5,385 nt of DNA from Ruminococcaceae bacterium UBA5579 (GTDB lineage Bacteria; Bacillota; Clostridia; Oscillospirales; Ruminococcaceae), in the NCBI GenBank assembly GCA_002425305.1, contig DILZ01000098.1:417-5801 (forward strand), given 5' to 3'. The notes under the pieces were generated by a model. It worked only from the letters and a program-made list of their open reading frames with translations, ran no database searches and had not been told where the DNA came from. Position numbers and translations under genes: made by a program. The stretch's first letter is position 1. Each line of letters begins with the position of its first letter. Positions 1-5,351 of this stretch are shown in pieces.

Positions 1-924
1 GGCAGCGCCAACGACACCGCCACAGGCATAACAATATCCGATAACGCAACGGTTATAGCTTCCTCCGCGTATAAAGAGGACTTATACGACCCCGACATAT
101 ATGAAACCACATTGACGATCAACGGAGCGGCGATTACTCAATTTATAGATGGGAACATAGGAGAATGGATCCGTCATTTTTCTAAAGACGCCGGCGGCGT
201 AGGAATAGGCAGCAACAAGACGGATGAGTGCGTTATAACGATAGAGGGCGGAACCGTTACGGCGTACGGCAACACCAAACCCGGAATCGGCGGTGACAAC
301 GCTGTCGTTACAATAACGAGCAGCAACGGATATTCCCCCATTGTCTGCACAAATGAGATAAAAAGCACGACCGACCCGGCTGATTATCCTGCTGAGTATT
401 GGGGCATAGTTTTCGAGGGCCATATGCAGGGCGATGATTTTATGGAGGGTATCGTTTACGGAGACAACAAAGCGGTCGATCTTTCCAAGCGCACCGAAGC
501 CTACACCCTCACTGCGGGCAAAACGCTGACCGTCCTGGAAAACGTAACGCTTACAACGGGCAACAAGCTCACTCTTGACGGCTCTGTTCTGCACCTGAAC
601 GAGAAGGCGACGCTCGACAAGTGGTACGAAACGGAGAGGACACGCGGCGGCAGGATAGAGCACGATGATCCTTCGGAATATAAGTGGTATGATGTTGAAG
701 ACTATGAGTTCGTAAATACAACGAACTATAAGCAGCTGTATACGTTGAACGGCAACGAGGGTATCGTGCTTTGCGATATCTGCGGCGAGCCAGAGCCTCA
801 CAGCTTTGACCCTGACGCCGAATGGCAAACGGACGATAAACACCATTGGCACAAGGGCGAGTGTGCCCTTGGAACTGATTGCTCGGTAAACGAGAACGAT
901 GTAAAGGTATATGCAGTTACATAG
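1..924 (+). CDS. Cell-surface beta-repeat protein, N-terminal part missing (5' partial, frameshifted at 3' end)
   Basis: The frame is open from base 1, so the true start and any signal peptide lie upstream of the window; 307 codons are visible before TAG at 922-924. Residues about 60-107 carry glycine-rich beta-strand units (GGVGIGSN, ITIEGGTVTAYGN, PGIGGD, VVTITSS) of the kind found in large Gram-positive surface proteins and resembling beta-helix or adhesin repeats. Residues about 165-200 continue with Thr/Leu-rich strands (YTLTAGKTLTVLENVTL). A Cys/His-rich segment follows, with CDICG at about 258-262 and HHWHK at about 281-285, which could bind metal or be disulfide-linked. The stop is premature: the protein plainly continues in the -1 frame (879-1652), which supplies the isopeptide domain and wall anchor. 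It is probably one gene with the next entry, a cell-wall-anchored surface protein or adhesin. The ligand is unknown. As the sequence stands, the product would lack its anchor and would be secreted. Confidence 0.8.
   Translation, partial: GSANDTATGITISDNATVIASSAYKEDLYDPDIYETTLTINGAAITQFIDGNIGEWIRHFSKDAGGVGIGSNKTDECVITIEGGTVTAYGNTKPGIGGDNAVVTITSSNGYSPIVCTNEIKSTTDPADYPAEYWGIVFEGHMQGDDFMEGIVYGDNKAVDLSKRTEAYTLTAGKTLTVLENVTLTTGNKLTLDGSVLHLNEKATLDKWYETERTRGGRIEHDDPSEYKWYDVEDYEFVNTTNYKQLYTLNGNEGIVLCDICGEPEPHSFDPDAEWQTDDKHHWHKGECALGTDCSVNENDVKVYAVT
879..924 (+). other. Frameshift site joining the two halves of the surface protein gene
   Basis: Upstream coding is in the frame of base 1 up to TAG at 922-924 (followed at once by a second TAG). 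Downstream coding is in the frame of 879, which is closed by TGA at 876-878. The switch must therefore lie between 879 and about 921. Moving from the first frame to the second requires one missing base (or two extra). A repaired reading such as ...NENDVKVY-x-SYIVDGKLDYGEHTYD... is smooth. No X-XXY-YYZ slippery heptamer is visible in the upstream frame, so programmed -1 frameshifting is not favoured. A real inactivating or phase-variable mutation, or a sequencing or assembly error, is more likely. Confidence 0.75.
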
Positions 925-1652
925 TAGACGGCAAGCTCGATTATGGGGAGCACACATACGATTTTGATGATGTTCCCGAATATAAGGACGGCAAATGGAT
1001 TTTCAAGTGCACAGTCTGCGAATTTGAATTACCGATGGATATTCCCGTGATTAGCTTGTTCAAAGTAGACGGTGAAAACAACCCGCTTGCAGGCGCGGAG
1101 TTCGGTCTTTACAGCGATGAGGCGTGCACAACGCTGCTCACGTCCGCGACTTCGACAAAAGGCGCGGATAAAGCGGTAGCCGTTTTCGAATCGGGATTTG
1201 GCGGCGGAAATTACATCAAACCGAACACGACATATTACATCAAGGAAACCAAAGCTCCGGAGGGATATACGCTTTCCGACAAAGTGTTCGCGGCAAGCGT
1301 ATCGATCGTTGACGGCGAGGGCAAGGTAACTTATGGCGCAGCCGGCTCTGAAGAGCCGCCCATATGCGAGAACATAGCCGAAGACCCTGAAGACCCCGAA
1401 GACCCTGAAAAGCCCGAGGAGCCCGGAAAGCCCGAAGAGCCTGAGAACCCCAACAATCCCACACCGGACAATCCCACGCCCGACAATCCCACTCCGGACG
1501 ATCCCACTCCGGACGATCCCACACCCGACCCCGATGATAACGACAACCCCAATACGGGCGTTGGTATAGGCATTGCGGGATTGATGCTCTTGGGCGGCAG
1601 CCTTTGCGCTACTTCCGTTGCAAAAGGCGCGAAAAGAAAGAAGAAGAAATAA
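879..1652 (+). CDS. C-terminal part of the same surface protein: SpaA/Cna_B-like domain, Pro-rich spacer, NPNTG sortase anchor
   Basis: The frame opens at 879 after an in-frame TGA (876-878). It has no Shine-Dalgarno and only TTG at 879 or ATG at 1035 as possible starts, so I read it as the continuation of the upstream gene rather than an independent gene. In order it shows: a Cys-containing tail of the previous segment (GEHTYDFDD, then CTVC near 1008-1019); a SpaA/Cna_B-like domain from about 1041 to 1375 with FKVDG (candidate isopeptide Lys codon 1062-1064), LAGAEFGLY and KETKAPEGY (candidate catalytic Glu); a Pro/Glu/Asp-rich spacer at 1383-1541; the sorting motif NPNTG at 1545-1559; a hydrophobic segment of about 20 residues; and a basic tail ending KRKKKK. 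In this family a sortase cleaves between Thr and Gly and links the protein to peptidoglycan or to a pilus. An Asn in the ICENI segment just after the domain is a possible isopeptide acceptor; this is inference. No sortase gene is visible here. Confidence 0.85.
   Translation: MLGKRERCKGICSYIVDGKLDYGEHTYDFDDVPEYKDGKWIFKCTVCEFELPMDIPVISLFKVDGENNPLAGAEFGLYSDEACTTLLTSATSTKGADKAVAVFESGFGGGNYIKPNTTYYIKETKAPEGYTLSDKVFAASVSIVDGEGKVTYGAAGSEEPPICENIAEDPEDPEDPEKPEEPGKPEEPENPNNPTPDNPTPDNPTPDDPTPDDPTPDPDDNDNPNTGVGIGIAGLMLLGGSLCATSVAKGAKRKKKK
1383..1454 (+). repeat. 9-bp tandem repeats encoding Pro/Glu spacer (DPE/KPE/EPG type)
   Basis: Eight consecutive 9-bp units of the form GAC-CCY-GAA or a variant encode DPE, DPE, DPE, KPE, EPG, KPE, EPE and NPN. 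Every unit has Pro in the middle position. It is the first half of the wall-spanning spacer. The units are perfect in phase but degenerate in sequence, so the array can change length without changing frame. Confidence 0.85.
1455..1529 (+). repeat. 15-bp tandem repeats encoding (N/D)PTPD spacer, five units
   Basis: Five consecutive 15-bp units (1455, 1470, 1485, 1500 and 1515 starts) encode NPTPD three times and DPTPD twice. They differ mainly at third codon positions and at an A/G that swaps Asn for Asp. This is the second half of the Pro-rich spacer just before the sorting signal. Such arrays usually extend the exposed domain through the peptidoglycan and may vary in copy number by slippage or recombination. 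Confidence 0.9.
1545..1649 (+). other. Cell-wall sorting signal: NPNTG, membrane helix, basic tail
   Basis: The pentapeptide NPNTG (1545-1559) is followed by a Gly/Leu/Ala hydrophobic stretch (1560 to about 1622) and a tail with a K/R cluster just before the TAA at 1650. This is the three-part architecture of sortase substrates, with Asn-Pro replacing the Leu-Pro of LPXTG. NPxTG variants are common in Clostridia; which sortase class acts on it cannot be told from this window. Confidence 0.85.
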
Positions 1653-1710
1653 TAACGATGACAGCGGTATCGACTTACGATAAACGCAGTCGTTACAATT
1701 GACAGCAAAC

Positions 1711-1749
1711 AAACCGGCTTCGTTTTTTAGCGAAGCCGGTTTTGTTTTT
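1711..1749 (+). terminator. Intrinsic terminator of the surface protein gene
   Basis: A perfect 12-bp inverted repeat (AAACCGGCTTCG at 1711-1722, complement at 1731-1742) encloses an 8-base loop and runs into TTTGTTTTT (1741-1749). It lies 59 bases after the stop codon at 1650-1652. On the minus strand the stem is followed by a weaker T-rich run, so it may also back up termination of the convergent gene. Confidence 0.9.
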
Positions 1750-1755
1750 AGCGTG

Positions 1756-1791
1756 AAAAGCGTCTTTCAGCTTATGGGGAAAGGCGCTTTT
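1756..1791. terminator. Second hairpin between convergent genes, possibly bidirectional terminator
   Basis: AAAAGCGTCTTT at 1756-1767 pairs with AAAGGCGCTTTT at 1780-1791 (12 bp with one G-U pair, 12-base loop). T-runs form the distal edge on either strand (CTTTTTATACTTTT on plus, CTTTTCACG on minus). It lies 41 bases beyond the stop of the minus-strand gene ending at 1833, so it probably terminates that gene. Confidence 0.65.
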
Positions 1792-1832
1792 TATACTTTT
1801 GAGAAGCCCGCACCGAACGGGTGGTTGTTTCA

Positions 1833-2402
1833 TTATTTTTTGGAAATAAGTCTAAAATCATCGAGCTGCACAATAAACGGAGGCTTTAGCAAAAGCGCGT
1901 ATTCCGCAAGATATTTAGAGGTCTTCTGCTCGGGAGGATCGGATTTCAGCTTTAAGAATTCCTGTCCGTTGCAATATAATATTCGATCATACTTCTTTTT
2001 AAAGAATTGCTTGTCACCTACAATGCGGATAATTTTAGCTACAACAAAAGCTTGATAATTTTTTTCTTTGGCGCAGGTAACAAGACCCATTTTCGGGACA
2101 TCGGGAATTGTGATCGCGGGATCATCGGTCGCGTGCGCCGAAAAATTATTCTCGCTGCTTGTGGGTTTACCGTTGTTTATAAGCAAAACATAAATTTCTT
2201 TTTTGCCCTTGCACAACGCTTTCATCTTTTCATAGGGCAATCTTACCGCCCACAAAGCATAGGGGTTATTTTTTAAATCCTTTGCTTTTTTCTCCAGCGA
2301 CTTTATAAAAGGGTCGCCGGCGTGATCTCCTACGCACGAGTAGATCACCTCATTTAAGGGGAGATCGGATAGTTTTTTGGTTTCCAATTTCACAATTGAC
2401 AT
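1833..2402 (-). CDS. Hypothetical protein, 189 residues, function not recognised
   Basis: ATG at 2402 is preceded by AAAGGA (2410-2415 on the complement) with a 7-base spacer, and the frame runs to a stop at 1833-1835, so the gene appears intact and translated. The product is Lys-rich, with no signal peptide, lipobox or membrane helix, so it is probably cytoplasmic. Visible segments: ALWAVRLPYEKMKALCKGKK (49-68), a hydrophobic strand IYVLLIN (70-76), a polar low-complexity stretch (77-95), then MGLVTCAKEKNYQAFVVAKI (105-124) and a C-terminal KYLAEYALLLKPPFIV (163-178). Four scattered Cys residues form no clear motif. The alternation of strands with short basic helices could fit a small PUA/ASCH/EVE-like fold, but this is speculative. 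It starts 58 bases after the LRR lipoprotein gene on the same strand and has no obvious promoter of its own, so co-transcription is likely. The gene looks more AT-rich than lysA and the surface protein gene, which may indicate different ancestry. Confidence 0.85.
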   Translation of the reverse strand: MSIVKLETKKLSDLPLNEVIYSCVGDHAGDPFIKSLEKKAKDLKNNPYALWAVRLPYEKMKALCKGKKEIYVLLINNGKPTSSENNFSAHATDDPAITIPDVPKMGLVTCAKEKNYQAFVVAKIIRIVGDKQFFKKKYDRILYCNGQEFLKLKSDPPEQKTSKYLAEYALLLKPPFIVQLDDFRLISKK

Positions 2403-2409
2403 AATATTT

Positions 2410-2415
2410 TCCTTT
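2410..2415 (-). promoter_or_regulatory. Ribosome binding site of the 189-residue protein
   Basis: AAAGGA on the minus strand, 7 bases from ATG at 2402. It supports this start and the reality of the otherwise unrecognised gene. Confidence 0.8.
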
Positions 2416-2430
2416 CTGTGTTTTTATTTC

Positions 2431-2460
2431 AAGCAGCAACGGTTGAAAACGTCGCTGCTT
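2431..2460 (-). terminator. Intercistronic hairpin directly after the lipoprotein stop codon
   Basis: On the minus strand AAGCAGCGACG pairs with CGTTGCTGCTT (11 bp, one G-U) around an 8-base loop, starting at the base right after TAA of the lipoprotein gene (2461-2463). The sequence after the stem is GAAATAAAAAC, with no U-run, so it is a poor intrinsic terminator. It may be a weak terminator, an mRNA 3'-end stabiliser or a polarity element that lets the downstream gene be expressed at a lower level. Confidence 0.6.
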
Positions 2461-3855
2461 TTAACCGTTTAGCACCGTGTCAATTCCTTCATAAGGCGAG
2501 CTAAACGGACTTCCGGAAGCTGAGTATTTTTTTCCCTTATAAGTTATAATCGTATCGGGGTAGCTCGTGGCTGATTTACGTGTATAAAAAGTTAAATATC
2601 CTACCTTTGTCAGACTGTTTGGAAGGTCTATCTGCGCAAGAGATGTACAATCACTAAAAGTATAACCGCCTAATTCGGTCACACCTTCGGGTATCGCTAT
2701 GCCTTCAAGACTTGTACATCCGTCGAAAGCACCTGTACCCATACTACCTTCACCGATTTTTTTCAGGTTTTGGGAAAGCCGTACGCTTTTTAGACTTGTG
2801 CAGTGATAAAACGCCGCATTGCCGATAAGCGTAACATTGTCGCCCATATCAACTTGTGCTAGTTTGATACAATCACGAAAGGTTCTTTCTTTGATCTCCG
2901 TCAAGCTATCGGACAGCTTTATGCTTTCAAGCTCGTCACAAGATAAAAATGCACCCTCGCCGATAGATGTTACGCTGTCGGGAATATCTATTCTCGTAAG
3001 CTTGCAGCGCATAAACGCCAGATCCCCGATAGCAGTCAATCCGCCGGGCAGAGTAAGTGCGGCAAGTTTTTGACATTCTTTGAAAGCCGAGTTACCTATT
3101 ATATTTACACTTTGAGGAATACTTATTTCGGACAGTCCACTGCAATTGGCAAAGGTGCTGTCATTAATCGCAGTCACACCTTCGGGGATATGGATGTTCG
3201 TGATACCGGAGTCGGCAAAGGCATCGGCGCAGATAGACTTTACGCCGTCCGGAATGACCACACTGCCGTAACAGGTGCGCCCATCAACTACAATATCGTT
3301 TATGATCACCAAAGGATTTTCATTACGCTTGTTTTTGAGAAAAGGCGTTTCATGTGTTAAATTGTAAAGCCCCAAATAGTCCGAAGGGTCTCGCTTATTG
3401 GTATACCAAAAAGCACCGGAATCGATATTTCTTACACTTTTCGGAACGTTAACATCTTGAAGCTTGGAATGCCCCAAAAGTCTTATTTCCACAACGTCTT
3501 TCCCGCCGATTTTCGCGGGAATATTCAGTTTTTCGGAAGTGCCGTTATACTTTGTTATTGCCACACCGCCGTCCACCTCTTCCGTTTCAAAAAGATTTTC
3601 GGGTTCTTCCGGGATATTTGCCCAAACGTCATCTGTCTCCGATGTATCGGAAGACGCTTCGCTTTCAGAGCTTGAAGATGTGTTATCAACCTCCCCCGAA
3701 CCGGTTGCCGAAGAGTTCTCGCTGCCTGCTATGTTGCCTGTGCCTGACGCTTGCACCCCCGATGAGTTGACCGCGGGAGCATTCTCCGAGCTGCACCCCG
3801 CCAAACTCAAAACCACCGTCGCGCAAACCAGACACGACAAAATTTTCTTCATCAT
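2461..3855 (-). CDS. BspA-like leucine-rich-repeat (LRR_5) surface lipoprotein
   Basis: The 464-residue product begins MMKKILSCLVCATVVLSLAGC, a lipoprotein signal peptide with lipobox LAGC and lipidated Cys21. ATG at 3855 lies 9 bases from AAAGGA (3865-3870); the second ATG at 3852 is a less well spaced alternative. Residues 22-80 form a Ser/Glu/Gly/Asn-rich tether. Residues about 95-200 hold a divergent LRR cap (KYNGTSEKLNIPAKIGGKDV) and the segment TPFLKNKRNENPLVI...DG seen in clostridial relatives. From residue 201 about ten units follow, mostly 22-23 residues long, of the type IPxxVTxIGxxAFxxCxxLxxI, starting at about 201, 223, 246, 269, 291, 314, 337, 360, 388 and 411. The eighth has a 5-residue insertion (28-residue spacing). 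The C-terminus leaves the repeat pattern (ITYKGKKYSASGSPF). Such proteins are anchored to the outer face of the membrane and usually bind proteins or glycans; the ligand cannot be inferred. The gene is first in a likely two-gene transcript. Confidence 0.93.
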   Translation of the reverse strand: MMKKILSCLVCATVVLSLAGCSSENAPAVNSSGVQASGTGNIAGSENSSATGSGEVDNTSSSSESEASSDTSETDDVWANIPEEPENLFETEEVDGGVAITKYNGTSEKLNIPAKIGGKDVVEIRLLGHSKLQDVNVPKSVRNIDSGAFWYTNKRDPSDYLGLYNLTHETPFLKNKRNENPLVIINDIVVDGRTCYGSVVIPDGVKSICADAFADSGITNIHIPEGVTAINDSTFANCSGLSEISIPQSVNIIGNSAFKECQKLAALTLPGGLTAIGDLAFMRCKLTRIDIPDSVTSIGEGAFLSCDELESIKLSDSLTEIKERTFRDCIKLAQVDMGDNVTLIGNAAFYHCTSLKSVRLSQNLKKIGEGSMGTGAFDGCTSLEGIAIPEGVTELGGYTFSDCTSLAQIDLPNSLTKVGYLTFYTRKSATSYPDTIITYKGKKYSASGSPFSSPYEGIDTVLNG

Positions 3856-3864
3856 TATCGATCG

Positions 3865-3870
3865 TCCTTT
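3865..3870 (-). promoter_or_regulatory. Ribosome binding site deciding the lipoprotein start
   Basis: AAAGGA on the minus strand lies 9 bases before ATG 3855 and 12 before the adjacent ATG 3852. The tandem ATGs make the start ambiguous by one residue; spacing favours 3855. Confidence 0.7.
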
Positions 3871-3890
3871 CTTTATGTTGATTTTTCCTC

Positions 3891-3919
3891 ATTATAACAC
3901 ATTTTTCTAAATTTGTCAA
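3891..3919 (-). promoter_or_regulatory. Consensus sigma-A promoter of the LRR lipoprotein unit
   Basis: On the minus strand TTGACA (3914-3919) and TATAAT (3891-3896) are separated by exactly 17 bases. The bases TGT directly before the -10 box also give an extended -10 (TGnTATAAT). Transcription would start about 7 bases downstream, near 3884, leaving a leader of roughly 30 bases with the SD. Both hexamers are perfect matches, so strong housekeeping-type expression is expected unless a repressor acts. No clear operator palindrome was seen. Confidence 0.92.
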
Positions 3920-3993
3920 GCATTTTCGCCTATACCGTCAGCCAACACTCGAAATATGATGATACAATATGACACACAATGCGCTCCGGAACA

Positions 3994-4042
3994 CAAAAAA
4001 GACCGCCCACCGACAAGCCCTACGCCTGCCGACAAGCGGTCT
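3994..4042 (-). terminator. Intrinsic terminator of lysA
   Basis: On the minus strand AGACCGC (4036-4042) pairs with GCGGTCT (4000-4006), followed by a run of Ts (3995-4000). It starts about 31 bases after the lysA stop. The 29-base loop is unusually large and contains a second copy of the CTTGTCGG motif also present at the stem edge. It insulates lysA from the promoter at 3891-3919. Confidence 0.85.
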
Positions 4043-4072
4043 GTAAGTATAAATGTACGGTTTATCGCCGTA

Positions 4073-5338
4073 TCAAAGCTCGAACTTCCCGTCCGCGAAA
4101 TCGAAAGTCGCAAAGTAGTCATCGGGAGTTTCCGCGCGGCGGATCATCTTAACGCTGCCGTCCTCGCGGAGCAGAAGCTCGGCGGAGCGCAGCTTTCCGT
4201 TGTAGTTGTAGCCCATTGAGAAGCCGTGCGCACCTGTGTCGTGGATGGCGATGTAGTCGCCCAAATCAATTTTCGGGAGCATACGGTCTATCGCAAACTT
4301 GTCGCAGTTCTCGCACAGACCGCCCGTGACGTCGTACTTTGTATCGCACGGAGCGTTCTCTTTACCAAGAACCGTTATGTGGTGATACGCACCGTAGATC
4401 GCGGGGCGCATAAGGTTAGCGGCGCAAGCGTCAAGCCCGATGTATTCTTTATAAATATGCTTCTCGCGGATAGCGGTCGCTATCAACATTCCATAGGGCG
4501 CAAGCATAAACCGTCCAAGCTCGGTGAAGATAGCAACATCGCCCATTCCCGCGGGCACGAGTATCTCCTCATACGCCTTGCGCACGCCTTCTCCGATGAC
4601 CGCGATGTCGTTTGAGGATTGGTCGGGTTTATACGCAATACCCACGCCGCCGCTCAGATTGATAAACGACAGCTCCACGCCCGACTTCTCCTTGATATCC
4701 ACAGCCGCTTTAAACATTATCCGCGCAAGCGTGGGGTAGTAGTCGTTCGTGAGTGTGTTCGAGGCGAGAAACGCGTGCATACCGAACCTTTTCGCGCCCT
4801 TTTCCTTGAGTATCCCGTAAGCCTCAACTATCTGCTCGTGCGTCATACCGTACTTCGCGTCGCGCGGAGTATCCATAACGTTCGGAGAACCGTCCGTCTT
4901 GAACTCGCCGCCGGGATTGTAGCGGCAACATATCGTTTCGGGGATACCCGTCAGCTTATCGAGAATATCGATGTGCGTGAAGTCGTCAAGGTTGATGATA
5001 GCGCCCAGCTCGAACGCTTTCTTGAAGTCCTCGTCAGGAGTGGCGTTGGAGCTGAACATAATATCGTGCTCCCGAACTCCCACCTCTTCGGACAGCAAAA
5101 GCTCCGTGTAGCTCGAGCAGTCAAAGCCGCAGCCTTCCTCCTGCAATACCTTCATTATAAACGGGTTCGGAGTAGCCTTCACCGCGAAATACTCTCTAAA
5201 CCCCTTGTTCCACGAAAACGCGGCTTTCAGCGCACGAGCGTTCTCACGTATGCCCTTTTCATCGTAGATGTGAAACGGGGTGGGGTAGCTTTTTACTATC
5301 TCGTCAACCTGTTCTTTTGTCACAAATGCCTTTTTCAT
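4073..5338 (-). CDS. lysA: Diaminopimelate decarboxylase
   Basis: Catalyses the PLP-dependent decarboxylation of meso-2,6-diaminopimelate to L-lysine, the last step of the DAP pathway, in the cytoplasm. The 421-residue product has the usual family length and the fold-type III (alanine-racemase-like barrel plus C-terminal beta domain) landmarks. These are YFAVKATPNPF with the PLP-binding Lys54, GCGFDCSSYTEL (69-80), RFGMHAFLAS with His188, NLSGGVGIAYKP (227-238), a GEG phosphate loop (249-251), FTELGRFMLAPYG (271-283), TGGLCENCDKF with candidate catalytic Cys342 (338-348) and GAHGFSMGYNYNGK (369-382). ATG at 5338 has AAGGAG 7 bases upstream. The ELGR and HAFLAS motifs differ from the textbook EPGR and HxHIGS, pointing to a divergent LysA branch found in Clostridia and Bacteroidetes. 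Other acidic or basic amino-acid decarboxylases of the same fold are a less likely alternative because the CExxD-type motif fits DAP decarboxylase. No other lysine gene is in the window. Confidence 0.94.
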   Translation of the reverse strand: MKKAFVTKEQVDEIVKSYPTPFHIYDEKGIRENARALKAAFSWNKGFREYFAVKATPNPFIMKVLQEEGCGFDCSSYTELLLSEEVGVREHDIMFSSNATPDEDFKKAFELGAIINLDDFTHIDILDKLTGIPETICCRYNPGGEFKTDGSPNVMDTPRDAKYGMTHEQIVEAYGILKEKGAKRFGMHAFLASNTLTNDYYPTLARIMFKAAVDIKEKSGVELSFINLSGGVGIAYKPDQSSNDIAVIGEGVRKAYEEILVPAGMGDVAIFTELGRFMLAPYGMLIATAIREKHIYKEYIGLDACAANLMRPAIYGAYHHITVLGKENAPCDTKYDVTGGLCENCDKFAIDRMLPKIDLGDYIAIHDTGAHGFSMGYNYNGKLRSAELLLREDGSVKMIRRAETPDDYFATFDFADGKFEL

Positions 5339-5345
5339 ATAATAT

Positions 5346-5351
5346 CTCCTT
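5346..5351 (-). promoter_or_regulatory. Ribosome binding site of lysA
   Basis: AAGGAG on the minus strand, 7 bases before ATG 5338, a near-perfect Shine-Dalgarno that fixes the start. The 34 bases beyond it to the window edge contain a small GCGG-TTTT-CCGC inverted repeat (5363-5374) but no convincing promoter, so the promoter or an upstream operon gene lies outside the window. Confidence 0.88.

Noticed and set aside
879..924. Programmed -1 ribosomal frameshifting
   Set aside because: No X-XXY-YYZ heptamer and no strong downstream stem were found in the overlap, so a lost base or sequence error is a simpler explanation.
82..957. Long open frame of 291 codons on the minus strand opposite the surface protein gene
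   Set aside because: It lies antisense to a gene with clear domain content, has no SD or recognisable motif, and reads as a Val/Arg-rich shadow product.
1455..1529. Short tandem array as a possible CRISPR
   Set aside because: Units are contiguous 15-bp codon repeats without spacers inside a coding frame.
1029..1712. Minus-strand frames opposite the SpaA-like domain and Pro-rich spacer
   Set aside because: Their repetitive Gly/Val/Ile, Trp/Asp or Ser/Gly patterns are the reverse complement of the tandem Pro repeats, and they span the terminator.
1806..1824. CCCG/CGGG inverted repeat as a third terminator
   Set aside because: Only about four base pairs and no T-run follows it on either strand.
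3464..3910. Plus-strand frames opposite the LRR lipoprotein gene
   Set aside because: They are antisense to the signal peptide and Ser-rich tether, whose composition keeps several frames open; no SD or motif supports them.
3940..3968. TACAAT on the plus strand as a divergent promoter
   Set aside because: There is no acceptable -35 box at the right distance and no plus-strand gene follows.
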